Assembly (NCBI GenBank): GCA_004296145.1
Contig: SEBM01000057.1
Coordinates: forward strand, 1 to 12,197
From: Flavobacterium sp.
Lineage (GTDB): Bacteria > Bacteroidota > Bacteroidia > Flavobacteriales > Flavobacteriaceae
Length of the DNA: 12,197 nt
Direction of reading: 5' to 3'
In this document: in pieces, positions 6,834 through 12,197 of the stretch
How the letters are laid out: the number at the start of each line of letters is the position of its first letter
How positions within the stretch are numbered: the first letter of the stretch is position 1
Notes under the pieces: generated by a model
Seen by the model: the letters and a program-made list of their open reading frames with translations, nothing else
Database searches by the model: none
Told to the model about the DNA's origin: nothing
Position numbers and translations under genes: made by a program

Positions 6834-7091
6834 ATGAAATTACCTGTAATAAAGCAATTAACCCAGTTTATCGAAGAAAACGATCAGGATTATATTATCG
6901 AAACTATTGAAGTTCTGGAAGCTATGACAGAAATTCCTTCTCTTAAAGACGAAGAATTAGACGTAATCGGCGAACTGATTTCAAATATGTACGGTGCGCT
7001 TGAAGTGCACAAAATGGTGTCTCAGGGCACTGACAAAAAAGAAGCACTAAATGCGTTTATGAAACGTGTTTTAGGTTCCATCGACAAATAG
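6834..7091 (+). CDS. Small all-helical protein resembling DUF6952
   Basis: This 85-residue acidic protein has no cysteine, signal peptide or membrane segment. It appears to consist of four helices: PVIKQLTQFIEEN, YIIETIEVLEAMTE, EELDVIGELISNMYGALEVHKM and KKEALNAFMKRVL. From memory it resembles the Bacteroidota family DUF6952, whose members sit beside peroxiredoxin and thioredoxin genes; no search was possible, so the name is tentative. The lack of cysteine rules out a direct thiol redox role. It could be a binding or regulatory partner of the peroxiredoxin-thioredoxin pair. It is the last gene before a strong intrinsic terminator, which supports membership of the same operon. The ATG at 6834 follows the sequence AGAAATCCAAC. 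Confidence 0.82.
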   Translation: MKLPVIKQLTQFIEENDQDYIIETIEVLEAMTEIPSLKDEELDVIGELISNMYGALEVHKMVSQGTDKKEALNAFMKRVLGSIDK

Positions 7092-7130
7092 TCGGCCTCT
7101 TTCAAAAAAAAATAAAAAACATGACCAAAG

Positions 7131-7164
7131 AAAGCGCTTTTCATTTATGAGGCGCTTTTTTTTT
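7131..7164 (+). terminator. Rho-independent terminator of the prx-trx-DUF6952 unit
   Basis: The 7-bp stem AAAGCGC/GCGCTTT (7131-7137 with 7152-7158) has inner pairing TCAT/ATGA and is followed by a run of nine T residues from 7156 to 7164. It is 39 bp after the DUF6952-like stop. This is the clearest terminator in the window. Confidence 0.85.
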
Positions 7165-7201
7165 AGTTTTCAGTCGCAGTTACAGTTTTCAGTTTTACCT
7201 T

Positions 7202-7313
7202 AATCTTGTCATCCTGAGGAACGAAGGATCTTCACAAGTAGCTCCTCAATCAAAATCACCAATCTTTGTAGAGTTTCTAACGAGGATCCTTCGTTCCTCA
7301 GAATGACAAGATT
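7202..7313. repeat. Inverted pair of 29-bp GTCATCCTGAGGAACGAAGG repeats
   Basis: Positions 7202-7230 and 7285-7313 are reverse complements at 28 of 29 positions, separated by 54 bp. The core GTCATCCTGAGGAACGAAGG resembles a family of dispersed repeats found in many Bacteroidota genomes; this is from memory and unchecked. The paired layout is like a REPIN (two REP sequences in opposite orientation), which is mobilised in trans by a Y1-type transposase. No transposase is in the window. Confidence 0.85.
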
Positions 7314-7318
7314 GGGAT

Positions 7319-7350
7319 AAAATCTAAAATCTACCCTCTAAAATCTAAAA
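7319..7350. repeat. Short 7-bp tandem repeat, unit AAAATCT
   Basis: AAAATCT occurs at 7319, 7326 and 7340, with a variant ACCCTCT at 7333 and a partial copy from 7347, all in strict 7-bp phase. It fills the gap between the inverted repeat pair and the GC-rich element. It may be simple-sequence drift. Confidence 0.6.
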
Positions 7351-7355
7351 TAATT

Positions 7356-7472
7356 AGGGCGAGCCAGCATTAGAAAAAGGGGCAAATCTTGAATGTCTAC
7401 ATACGCCCCTTTCCCTAATACTGTCGGGCTATCCGCGCTACTTCGGTAGCCAGCTCCTATCCCTCTCGCGGG
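7356..7472. repeat. GC-rich structured element with two hairpins, probable dispersed repeat
   Basis: This stretch is visibly richer in G and C than its surroundings. Hairpin one pairs 7365-7383 with 7405-7423: CAG, ATTAG and AAAGGGGC against GCCCCTTT, CTAAT and CTG, with a 2x2 internal loop and a single mismatch. Hairpin two is GCTAC-TTCG-GTAGC at 7437-7450, a UUCG tetraloop closed by C-G. AGGG/GAGC (7356-7364) can pair with GCTC/CCCT (7453-7464) to enclose both, giving a possible three-way junction. The skeleton GGGCGNGCC ... CGGGCTATCCGC ... CTATCCCTCNCGC is one I associate with dispersed repeats in Flavobacterium genomes, from memory and unverified. It could be a non-autonomous mobile element or a structured RNA. 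The transcribed strand is unknown. Confidence 0.6.
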
Positions 7473-7552
7473 TAAACGGTTTCAATTGATGTATTCGATT
7501 TCATTGATGCAAAAAACCATCCTTAATCTCTCCTTAAACCCTTAACAAATAC

Positions 7553-7583
7553 TTTTAGATTCAAATATTAATCCTTACTTTTG
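7553..7583 (+). promoter_or_regulatory. Bacteroidota-type promoter of the tpx-dgkA-ftsK operon
   Basis: TACTTTTG at 7576-7583 is identical to the -7 element of the peroxiredoxin promoter. The -33 region is weaker: TTTTAG at 7553-7558, with a 17-bp spacer. The leader to the ATG at 7609 is about 20 nt and A-rich. Confidence 0.7.
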
Positions 7584-7608
7584 AACCTCATTAATTTAAA
7601 CAAAAAAC

Positions 7609-8106
7609 ATGGCTTCAATAACATTAGGAGGAAATCCAGTTCATACATCAGGCGAGTTACCAGCAGTTGGAACACAATTAGCTGATTTCAAATTAGTACA
7701 AAATGATTTATCAGTTGCTTCATTGAGCAATTTTGCTGGTAAAAAATTAGTTTTAAATATTTTCCCAAGTGTAGATACAGGAACTTGTGCAACTTCTGTT
7801 AGAAAATTTAATGCAAGTGCAAGCAACTTAGAAAACACAACGGTTTTATGTATTTCAAGAGATTTGCCATTTGCTCAAAAACGTTTTTGTGGAGCTGAAG
7901 GATTAGAAAATGTAGTTAATTTATCTGACTTTCAAGAAGGAAGTTTTGGTAAAACAAATGGTTTAAACATCATTGACGGACCACTTGCAGGATTACATTC
8001 AAGAGCTATTATTGTTGTTGATGAAAACGGAAAAATCACTCACACAGAACAAGTTGCTGAAATTGCAAACGAACCAAATTACGAAGCAGCTTTGGCAGCA
8101 CTATAA
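7609..8106 (+). CDS. tpx: Thiol peroxidase Tpx (atypical 2-Cys peroxiredoxin)
   Basis: This 165-residue protein has the length and sequence of the Tpx family along its whole extent. It starts with the GNPVH segment, has FPSVDTGTCATSVRKFN with the peroxidatic cysteine C60, then VLCISRDLPFAQKRFCGAEG with the resolving cysteine C94, and ends with NEPNYEAALAAL. The two cysteines form an intramolecular disulfide that thioredoxin reduces. E. coli Tpx (C61/C95) prefers lipid hydroperoxides. C81 is the third conserved cysteine. The gene has its own TAnnTTTG promoter and is followed after 8 bp by the undecaprenol kinase gene, so it probably leads the division and envelope operon. Codon use suggests good expression. 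Confidence 0.97.
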   Translation: MASITLGGNPVHTSGELPAVGTQLADFKLVQNDLSVASLSNFAGKKLVLNIFPSVDTGTCATSVRKFNASASNLENTTVLCISRDLPFAQKRFCGAEGLENVVNLSDFQEGSFGKTNGLNIIDGPLAGLHSRAIIVVDENGKITHTEQVAEIANEPNYEAALAAL

Positions 8107-8114
8107 TGACATAA

Positions 8115-8489
8115 ATGGAGTTTCAAAAAGATAATACTTTTGTAAAAGGCCGACTTAAAAGCGTAACATACGCTTTTAAGGGAGCTGTAAAATTAATCAG
8201 TACCGAACATAGTGTTATGGTACAGTTTTCACTGGGAATAATACTGACTATTGCCGGTTTCTATTTTCATATTTCTCACGAAGAATGGCTTTTTCAGATT
8301 TTTGCAATTGGTCTTGTACTAAGTGTAGAAGGCTTGAATACTGCTGTAGAAAAAGTAGCCGATTTTATTCATCCTAGTTATCACGAAAAAATCGGATTTA
8401 TTAAGGATATTGCTGCAGGGGCAGTATTTTTTGCTGCAATGACTGCTATCGCAATAGGTTTGATCATTTATATTCCAAAATTTGTATAG
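8115..8489 (+). CDS. dgkA: Diacylglycerol/undecaprenol kinase (DgkA/UdpK family)
   Basis: This 124-residue inner-membrane protein has three hydrophobic helices (about 34-51, 57-77 and 95-121), with an amphipathic N-terminus as in the DgkA fold. The catalytic signature ExxNxxxE is present as E72, N75 and E79 (VEGLNTAVEKVAD), followed by K97-D98-I-A-A-G-A, the conserved nucleotide-site helix. Gram-positive members phosphorylate undecaprenol, and E. coli DgkA phosphorylates diacylglycerol. The sequence resembles the undecaprenol-kinase branch, so recycling of the cell-wall lipid carrier is the likelier role, but this is inference. It sits 8 bp after tpx and 18 bp before ftsK, so it is co-transcribed with both. 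Confidence 0.9.
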   Translation: MEFQKDNTFVKGRLKSVTYAFKGAVKLISTEHSVMVQFSLGIILTIAGFYFHISHEEWLFQIFAIGLVLSVEGLNTAVEKVADFIHPSYHEKIGFIKDIAAGAVFFAAMTAIAIGLIIYIPKFV

Positions 8490-8507
8490 GCAATACTAAA
8501 CGCAAGA

Positions 8508-10955
8508 ATGGCAAAAACAACCAAAAAAGAAACTTTAGACAAAAAAAAAGAACCAAAAACTGAGACTGCTGCAAGATCTTGGAGACCAAACAAACAACAA
8601 CGTTTTGTTTTGGGTTGCCTTTTGGTATTATTTTCTATTGCACTACTAGTTGCATTTATTTCCTTTTATATCAACGGACAATCTGACCAAAGTGCAGTTA
8701 GCCAGCTAGACGACCGTTCTGAGGTTGTACAAAACTGGCTCGGAAAATTTGGTGCTTATTTATCTGATTTAATCGTATATAAAGGATTTGGATTAGCTGC
8801 ATTTATATTTGTGCGGTTATTTTTCCTGACCGGAATGTTTTTGGCATTAGAATTATCCCTTAAAAAACTAAAAAATATTTGGTTTTGGGATATGTTTGCT
8901 ATTATAATTGTTTCTGTTTTATTCGGATTTTTTGCGACTTCTGCACCCGAATTAGGCGGAACTATTGGTTATGAACTTAACTTATTTTCACAAGATTACA
9001 TAGGCAAAACAGGGACATTATTAGCCTTGCTTTTTGGATTAATTGTGTATTTGATTTTCAAAATAAAATTGTCTCCTGAAAAAATTCAATCTTATTTTGA
9101 CTCAACCAAAAACGATATTAAAACAGAATTAAGCTCGCTTAAAACGCAACCGCAACCAGAAAGCGCTTATAATCTGGAAGAATTTGCTGTTGAAGAAGTT
9201 GATGAAGAAATTGACAATATTCACTTAAAAACACAAGATACCCAATTCGAAATCAACAAAGAAGCTTTAAAACCAACTATTTCAAATTCATCTGAAATTG
9301 ATTTAAATCCGGTATTAAAACCTGTTCAAATGAATATCAATCCGGTAACAGAAACTCCTGTACATACTGAAGAATTTGTTGTTGAGAAACCTGAAGAAGA
9401 AGATATTATCGAAGAAAATCTGGCATCACGACTGGTTGCCGATTTTGGTTTATTTGATCCAACTTTGGATTTATCAAACTATAAATTCCCAACAATCGAT
9501 TTATTAAAAGAATATTCGACTGGCGGAATTACGATTAATCAGGAAGAATTAGAAGAAAACAAAAACAAGATTGTAGATACGCTTAGAAACTACAAAATTG
9601 AAATTGCACAGATAAAAGCAACCGTGGGTCCATCGGTAACTTTATACGAAATCGTACCAGAAGCAGGAATCAGGATTTCTAAAATTAAGAGTTTAGAAGA
9701 CGATATTGCGCTGTCACTTTCGGCATTAGGAATTCGTATTATTGCGCCAATTCCAGGAAAAGGAACTATCGGTATTGAGGTTCCGAACAAAAACCCAACT
9801 ATGGTTTCGATGAAAAGTGTAATTGGTTCTGCCAAATTTCAGGAAGCTGAAATGGAACTGCCAATTGCTTTAGGAAAAACCATTTCTAATGAAACTTTTG
9901 TTGTCGATTTAGCTAAAATGCCTCACTTATTGATGGCAGGAGCTACCGGACAAGGAAAATCTGTTGGATTAAATGCGGTATTGACTTCACTTTTATACAA
10001 AAAACATCCAGCAGAAGTAAAATTTGTTTTGGTAGATCCGAAAAAAGTAGAACTTACTTTATTCAATAAAATTGAAAGACATTATTTAGCCAAACTTCCG
10101 GATACTGAAGATGCTATTATTACAGACAATGCAAAGGTTGTAAATACTTTAAACTCACTTTGCGTTGAAATGGATAATCGTTATTCGTTATTGAAAGATG
10201 CGATGGTTCGTAATATTAAAGAATACAACGATAAATTTAAAGCCAGAAAATTAAATCCCGAAGCAGGACATCGCTTTTTACCTTATATCGTTTTGGTAGT
10301 CGATGAGTTTGCCGATTTGATTATGACGGCTGGTAAAGAAGTTGAAATTCCGATTGCCCGTCTGGCTCAGCTGGCGCGTGCTATTGGTATTCACTTAATT
10401 ATTGCAACACAAAGACCATCTGTTAACGTTATTACAGGTTTAATCAAAGCTAACTTTCCTGCAAGGATAGCTTTTAGGGTAACCTCAAAAATTGACTCAA
10501 GAACTATTCTGGACACACAAGGTGCCGATCAGTTGATTGGACGCGGAGATTTATTATATACCAATGGTAATGATGTAGTGCGTGTTCAGTGTGCTTTCAT
10601 CGATACTCCTGAGGTTGAAAAAATTACTGATTTTATTGGCGGACAAAAAGCGTACTCCACTGCTTATTTGCTTCCTGAGTTCGTTGGGGAAGAAACTGGC
10701 ATTAATCTTGATATGGATATTTCCGAAAGAGACACTTTATTTAGAGAAGCTGCAGAAATTATTGTGAATGCACAACAAGGTTCTGCTTCTTTACTGCAAA
10801 GAAAATTAAAATTAGGATACAACAGAGCCGGTCGTCTGATCGATCAGCTGGAAGCAGCTGGTATTGTTGGTCCATTTGAGGGCAGTAAAGCACGTAGCGT
10901 TAACATCTCAGATTTAAGTGCTCTTGATCAATTTTTTAATAATGAACAAAATTAA
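8508..10955 (+). CDS. ftsK: DNA translocase FtsK/SpoIIIE
   Basis: This 815-residue septal DNA pump clears chromosome ends through the closing septum and activates XerCD at dif. Four membrane helices lie at about 33-54, 91-114, 124-145 and 167-185. An acidic, low-complexity linker runs from about 190 to 310; it is far shorter than in E. coli FtsK (1329 residues) and more like SpoIIIE. The RecA-like motor follows, with Walker A GATGQGKS at 478-485 and Walker B VLVVDEF with D599-E600, plus the IATQRPSVNVITG segment. The C-terminal gamma winged helix that reads orienting DNA sequences spans about 742-805 (SASLLQRKLKLGYNRAGRLI). All key residues are present. ftsK followed by lolA is an arrangement also seen in E. 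coli. Confidence 0.97.
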   Translation: MAKTTKKETLDKKKEPKTETAARSWRPNKQQRFVLGCLLVLFSIALLVAFISFYINGQSDQSAVSQLDDRSEVVQNWLGKFGAYLSDLIVYKGFGLAAFIFVRLFFLTGMFLALELSLKKLKNIWFWDMFAIIIVSVLFGFFATSAPELGGTIGYELNLFSQDYIGKTGTLLALLFGLIVYLIFKIKLSPEKIQSYFDSTKNDIKTELSSLKTQPQPESAYNLEEFAVEEVDEEIDNIHLKTQDTQFEINKEALKPTISNSSEIDLNPVLKPVQMNINPVTETPVHTEEFVVEKPEEEDIIEENLASRLVADFGLFDPTLDLSNYKFPTIDLLKEYSTGGITINQEELEENKNKIVDTLRNYKIEIAQIKATVGPSVTLYEIVPEAGIRISKIKSLEDDIALSLSALGIRIIAPIPGKGTIGIEVPNKNPTMVSMKSVIGSAKFQEAEMELPIALGKTISNETFVVDLAKMPHLLMAGATGQGKSVGLNAVLTSLLYKKHPAEVKFVLVDPKKVELTLFNKIERHYLAKLPDTEDAIITDNAKVVNTLNSLCVEMDNRYSLLKDAMVRNIKEYNDKFKARKLNPEAGHRFLPYIVLVVDEFADLIMTAGKEVEIPIARLAQLARAIGIHLIIATQRPSVNVITGLIKANFPARIAFRVTSKIDSRTILDTQGADQLIGRGDLLYTNGNDVVRVQCAFIDTPEVEKITDFIGGQKAYSTAYLLPEFVGEETGINLDMDISERDTLFREAAEIIVNAQQGSASLLQRKLKLGYNRAGRLIDQLEAAGIVGPFEGSKARSVNISDLSALDQFFNNEQN

Positions 10956-11007
10956 CCCCATCATGAAAACGAAAATTCAGGAAATCCAAAACAATTCTAT
11001 CACTAAC

Positions 11008-11655
11008 ATGACTAAAAAGTGTCTGCAAATGGCTATTATTTTGCTATTGAGCTTCACTTCTATTCAGGCTCAGGATAAAAAAGCCAAAGATTTATTGAAC
11101 CAGGTAACAACTAAAATTAAAAGTTACGACAATATTGCTATTGATTTTAAATACTCTTTGAATAACGCTAAAGAAAACATTAATCAGGACAGTAAAGGAA
11201 ATGTAATCATGAAAGGCAATCAATATGTATTGAATTTTATGGGCGTAACAAAAATATTTGACGGACAAAAAACATATACAATTGTTCCTGAAGATGAAGA
11301 AGTTACTATTTCTAAAGTAAACGAAAAAGATGACGCTGCTATTACGCCATCAAAAATGCTTACTTTCTTTAATTCAGGTTATAAATACAATATGGATATT
11401 GTTCAGAATATAAAAGGAAGAAAAATTCAATACATCAAATTAGCCCCTACAAATGCTAAAGATCAGAGAAAAGAGATTCTTTTAGGTATTGATGTTCAGA
11501 CAAAACACATTTATAATTTGATTGAAACCGGAAAAAATGGAACAAAAACCACTTTGACCGTTAATTCTTTTAAAACCAATCAGCCTTTATCAAAAAATCA
11601 ATTTACCTTTGTAGCGAGTAAATACCCGAAATACTACATTAATAAATTAGATTAA
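11008..11655 (+). CDS. lolA: LolA-family outer-membrane lipoprotein carrier
   Basis: This periplasmic chaperone ferries lipoproteins from the LolCDE complex to the outer membrane. From the ATG at 11008 it encodes 215 residues (E. coli LolA about 203): a basic N-terminus (MTKKCLQ), a hydrophobic core (MAIILLLSF) and a cleavage site near IQA|QDKK. The mature part (LLNQVTTKIKSYDNIAIDF, GNVIMKGNQYVLNFMG, ITPSKMLTFF) follows the LolA half-barrel pattern. Earlier in-frame starts exist: ATG 10963, ATG 10942 (inside ftsK) and GTG 10918. 11008 is chosen because it gives a normal-length signal peptide; 10963 would add 15 residues and is the main alternative. Position after ftsK supports the family call. 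No LolB is expected in this phylum. Confidence 0.88.
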   Translation: MTKKCLQMAIILLLSFTSIQAQDKKAKDLLNQVTTKIKSYDNIAIDFKYSLNNAKENINQDSKGNVIMKGNQYVLNFMGVTKIFDGQKTYTIVPEDEEVTISKVNEKDDAAITPSKMLTFFNSGYKYNMDIVQNIKGRKIQYIKLAPTNAKDQRKEILLGIDVQTKHIYNLIETGKNGTKTTLTVNSFKTNQPLSKNQFTFVASKYPKYYINKLD

Positions 11656-11663
11656 TTACAAGG

Positions 11664-12197
11664 TTGAAAATTTTAGACAAATACTTACTAAAAACATTCC
11701 TGACTACATTTACTACGGTTTTTGTAATCCTCTTTTTTATATTCATACTTCAGACAGTCTGGCTGTTCATTTCTGAACTTGCCGGTAAAGATCTTGATCT
11801 GATTCTGGTTGTAAAATTCCTGCTTTTCTCCATGCCAAGGATTATCCCATTGGTTTTGCCATTATCTGTTTTATTGGCATCAATTATGACGTTTGGTAAT
11901 CTAGCTGAGAATTATGAATTTGCAGCAATGAAATCTTCAGGAATATCGCTGCAAAGAGCAATGCGGGTTTTAATAATCTTCATCTGTGTTTTAAGTTTTG
12001 TTGCTTTCTGGTTTGCCAACAACGTCATTCCATACGCAGAATATAAGTTTGTCAATTTTCGAAAAAATATCGCACAGGCCAAGCCTGCCATGGCAATTGC
12101 CGAAGGTCAGTTTAATGATGTCGGTACCTATAATATTAAAGTAAATAAAAAATCTGGTGAGAATGGAAATATTCTCACCGGAGTTACAATACATGAA
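11664..12197 (+). CDS. LptF/LptG (YjgP/YjgQ) family permease, N-terminal part, runs off window
   Basis: A TTG codon at 11664 opens a frame that stays open to the last base, giving 178 residues. The N-terminus reads MKILDKYLLKTFL, the standard opening of this family, so TTG is very probably the true start. The next in-frame ATG would delete the first membrane helix. Helices lie at about 11-34, 57-78 and 101-120. ENYEFAAMKSSGISLQRAM between helices two and three is the conserved coupling helix that docks on the LptB ATPase. The periplasmic beta-jellyroll begins near residue 140. LptF and LptG with LptB extract lipopolysaccharide from the inner membrane. Which of the two this is cannot be decided. 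It starts 8 bp after the lolA stop and probably shares its transcript. Confidence 0.92.
   Translation, partial: MKILDKYLLKTFLTTFTTVFVILFFIFILQTVWLFISELAGKDLDLILVVKFLLFSMPRIIPLVLPLSVLLASIMTFGNLAENYEFAAMKSSGISLQRAMRVLIIFICVLSFVAFWFANNVIPYAEYKFVNFRKNIAQAKPAMAIAEGQFNDVGTYNIKVNKKSGENGNILTGVTIHE

Larger units (their letters stand above)
7092..7608. other. 517-bp intergenic region: terminator, repeats and tpx promoter, no gene
   Basis: I find no credible open frame on either strand. In order it holds a terminator (7131-7164), a degenerate run in which CAGT recurs every 6-8 bp (7171-7195), an inverted pair of 29-bp repeats (7202-7313), a run of 7-bp AAAATCT repeats (7319-7350), a GC-rich structured element (7356-7472) and the tpx promoter (7553-7583). 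It separates two operons and looks like a site that accumulates repeats. Confidence 0.8.

Noticed and set aside
7131..7140. The 10-bp palindrome AAAGCGCTTT as an operator
   Set aside because: It is part of the terminator stem, and the following T-run explains it.
10582..10767. Overlapping + strand frame inside ftsK
   Set aside because: It is a Leu-rich out-of-frame translation within the conserved motor and gamma-domain region, with no start context or homology cue.
11991..12194. Minus-strand open frame at the right edge
   Set aside because: It lies opposite the conserved LptF/LptG permease and has no recognisable features.

Overview
The window looks like a chromosomal segment from a Flavobacterium-like member of the Bacteroidota. 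The DNA is AT-rich. Genes begin after A-rich leaders with no Shine-Dalgarno sequence, and the two clear promoters carry the phylum-type -7 element TAnnTTTG. The protein families and their order (tpx-dgkA-ftsK-lolA-lptF) also fit. All thirteen supported genes lie on the + strand. The first and last are cut by the window edges. Genus-level placement is inference; no rRNA or other decisive marker is present.

Region 1 (1-5432) is a probable peptidoglycan-recycling cluster: a secreted GHL10 glycosidase-like protein (DigH/YddW-YngK relatives), an AmpG-like MFS permease, a small TPR protein, a GNAT acetyltransferase and a cytoplasmic GH3 beta-N-acetylhexosaminidase (NagZ). Together they suggest trimming of glycan strands in the envelope, import of the fragments, and removal of GlcNAc in the cytoplasm. 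The first three genes overlap or nearly touch, and the last two are 2 bp apart. A palindromic repeat lies between the two groups.

Region 2 (5433-7164) is a redox unit: a TAnnTTTG promoter, a typical 2-Cys peroxiredoxin, a thioredoxin-like protein with the unusual active site WCGNC, and an 85-residue all-helical protein resembling DUF6952, closed by a strong intrinsic terminator. The spacers inside this unit are filled with inverted repeats built of roughly 8-bp units.

Region 3 (7165-7608) has no gene. It holds an inverted pair of 29-bp repeats, a short run of 7-bp repeats, a locally GC-rich element that can fold into two hairpins with a possible closing stem, and the promoter of the next operon.

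Region 4 (7576-12197) is a tightly packed probable operon: thiol peroxidase (tpx), undecaprenol/diacylglycerol kinase (dgkA type), the DNA translocase ftsK, the lipoprotein chaperone lolA, and the start of an LptF/LptG-type lipopolysaccharide-export permease. It links peroxide defence with lipid-carrier recycling, chromosome segregation at division and outer-membrane assembly.

The proteins belong mostly to known families. The least explained parts are the octamer-built palindromes in the spacers, the structured GC-rich repeat before tpx, and the peroxiredoxin / CGNC thioredoxin / DUF6952 trio.
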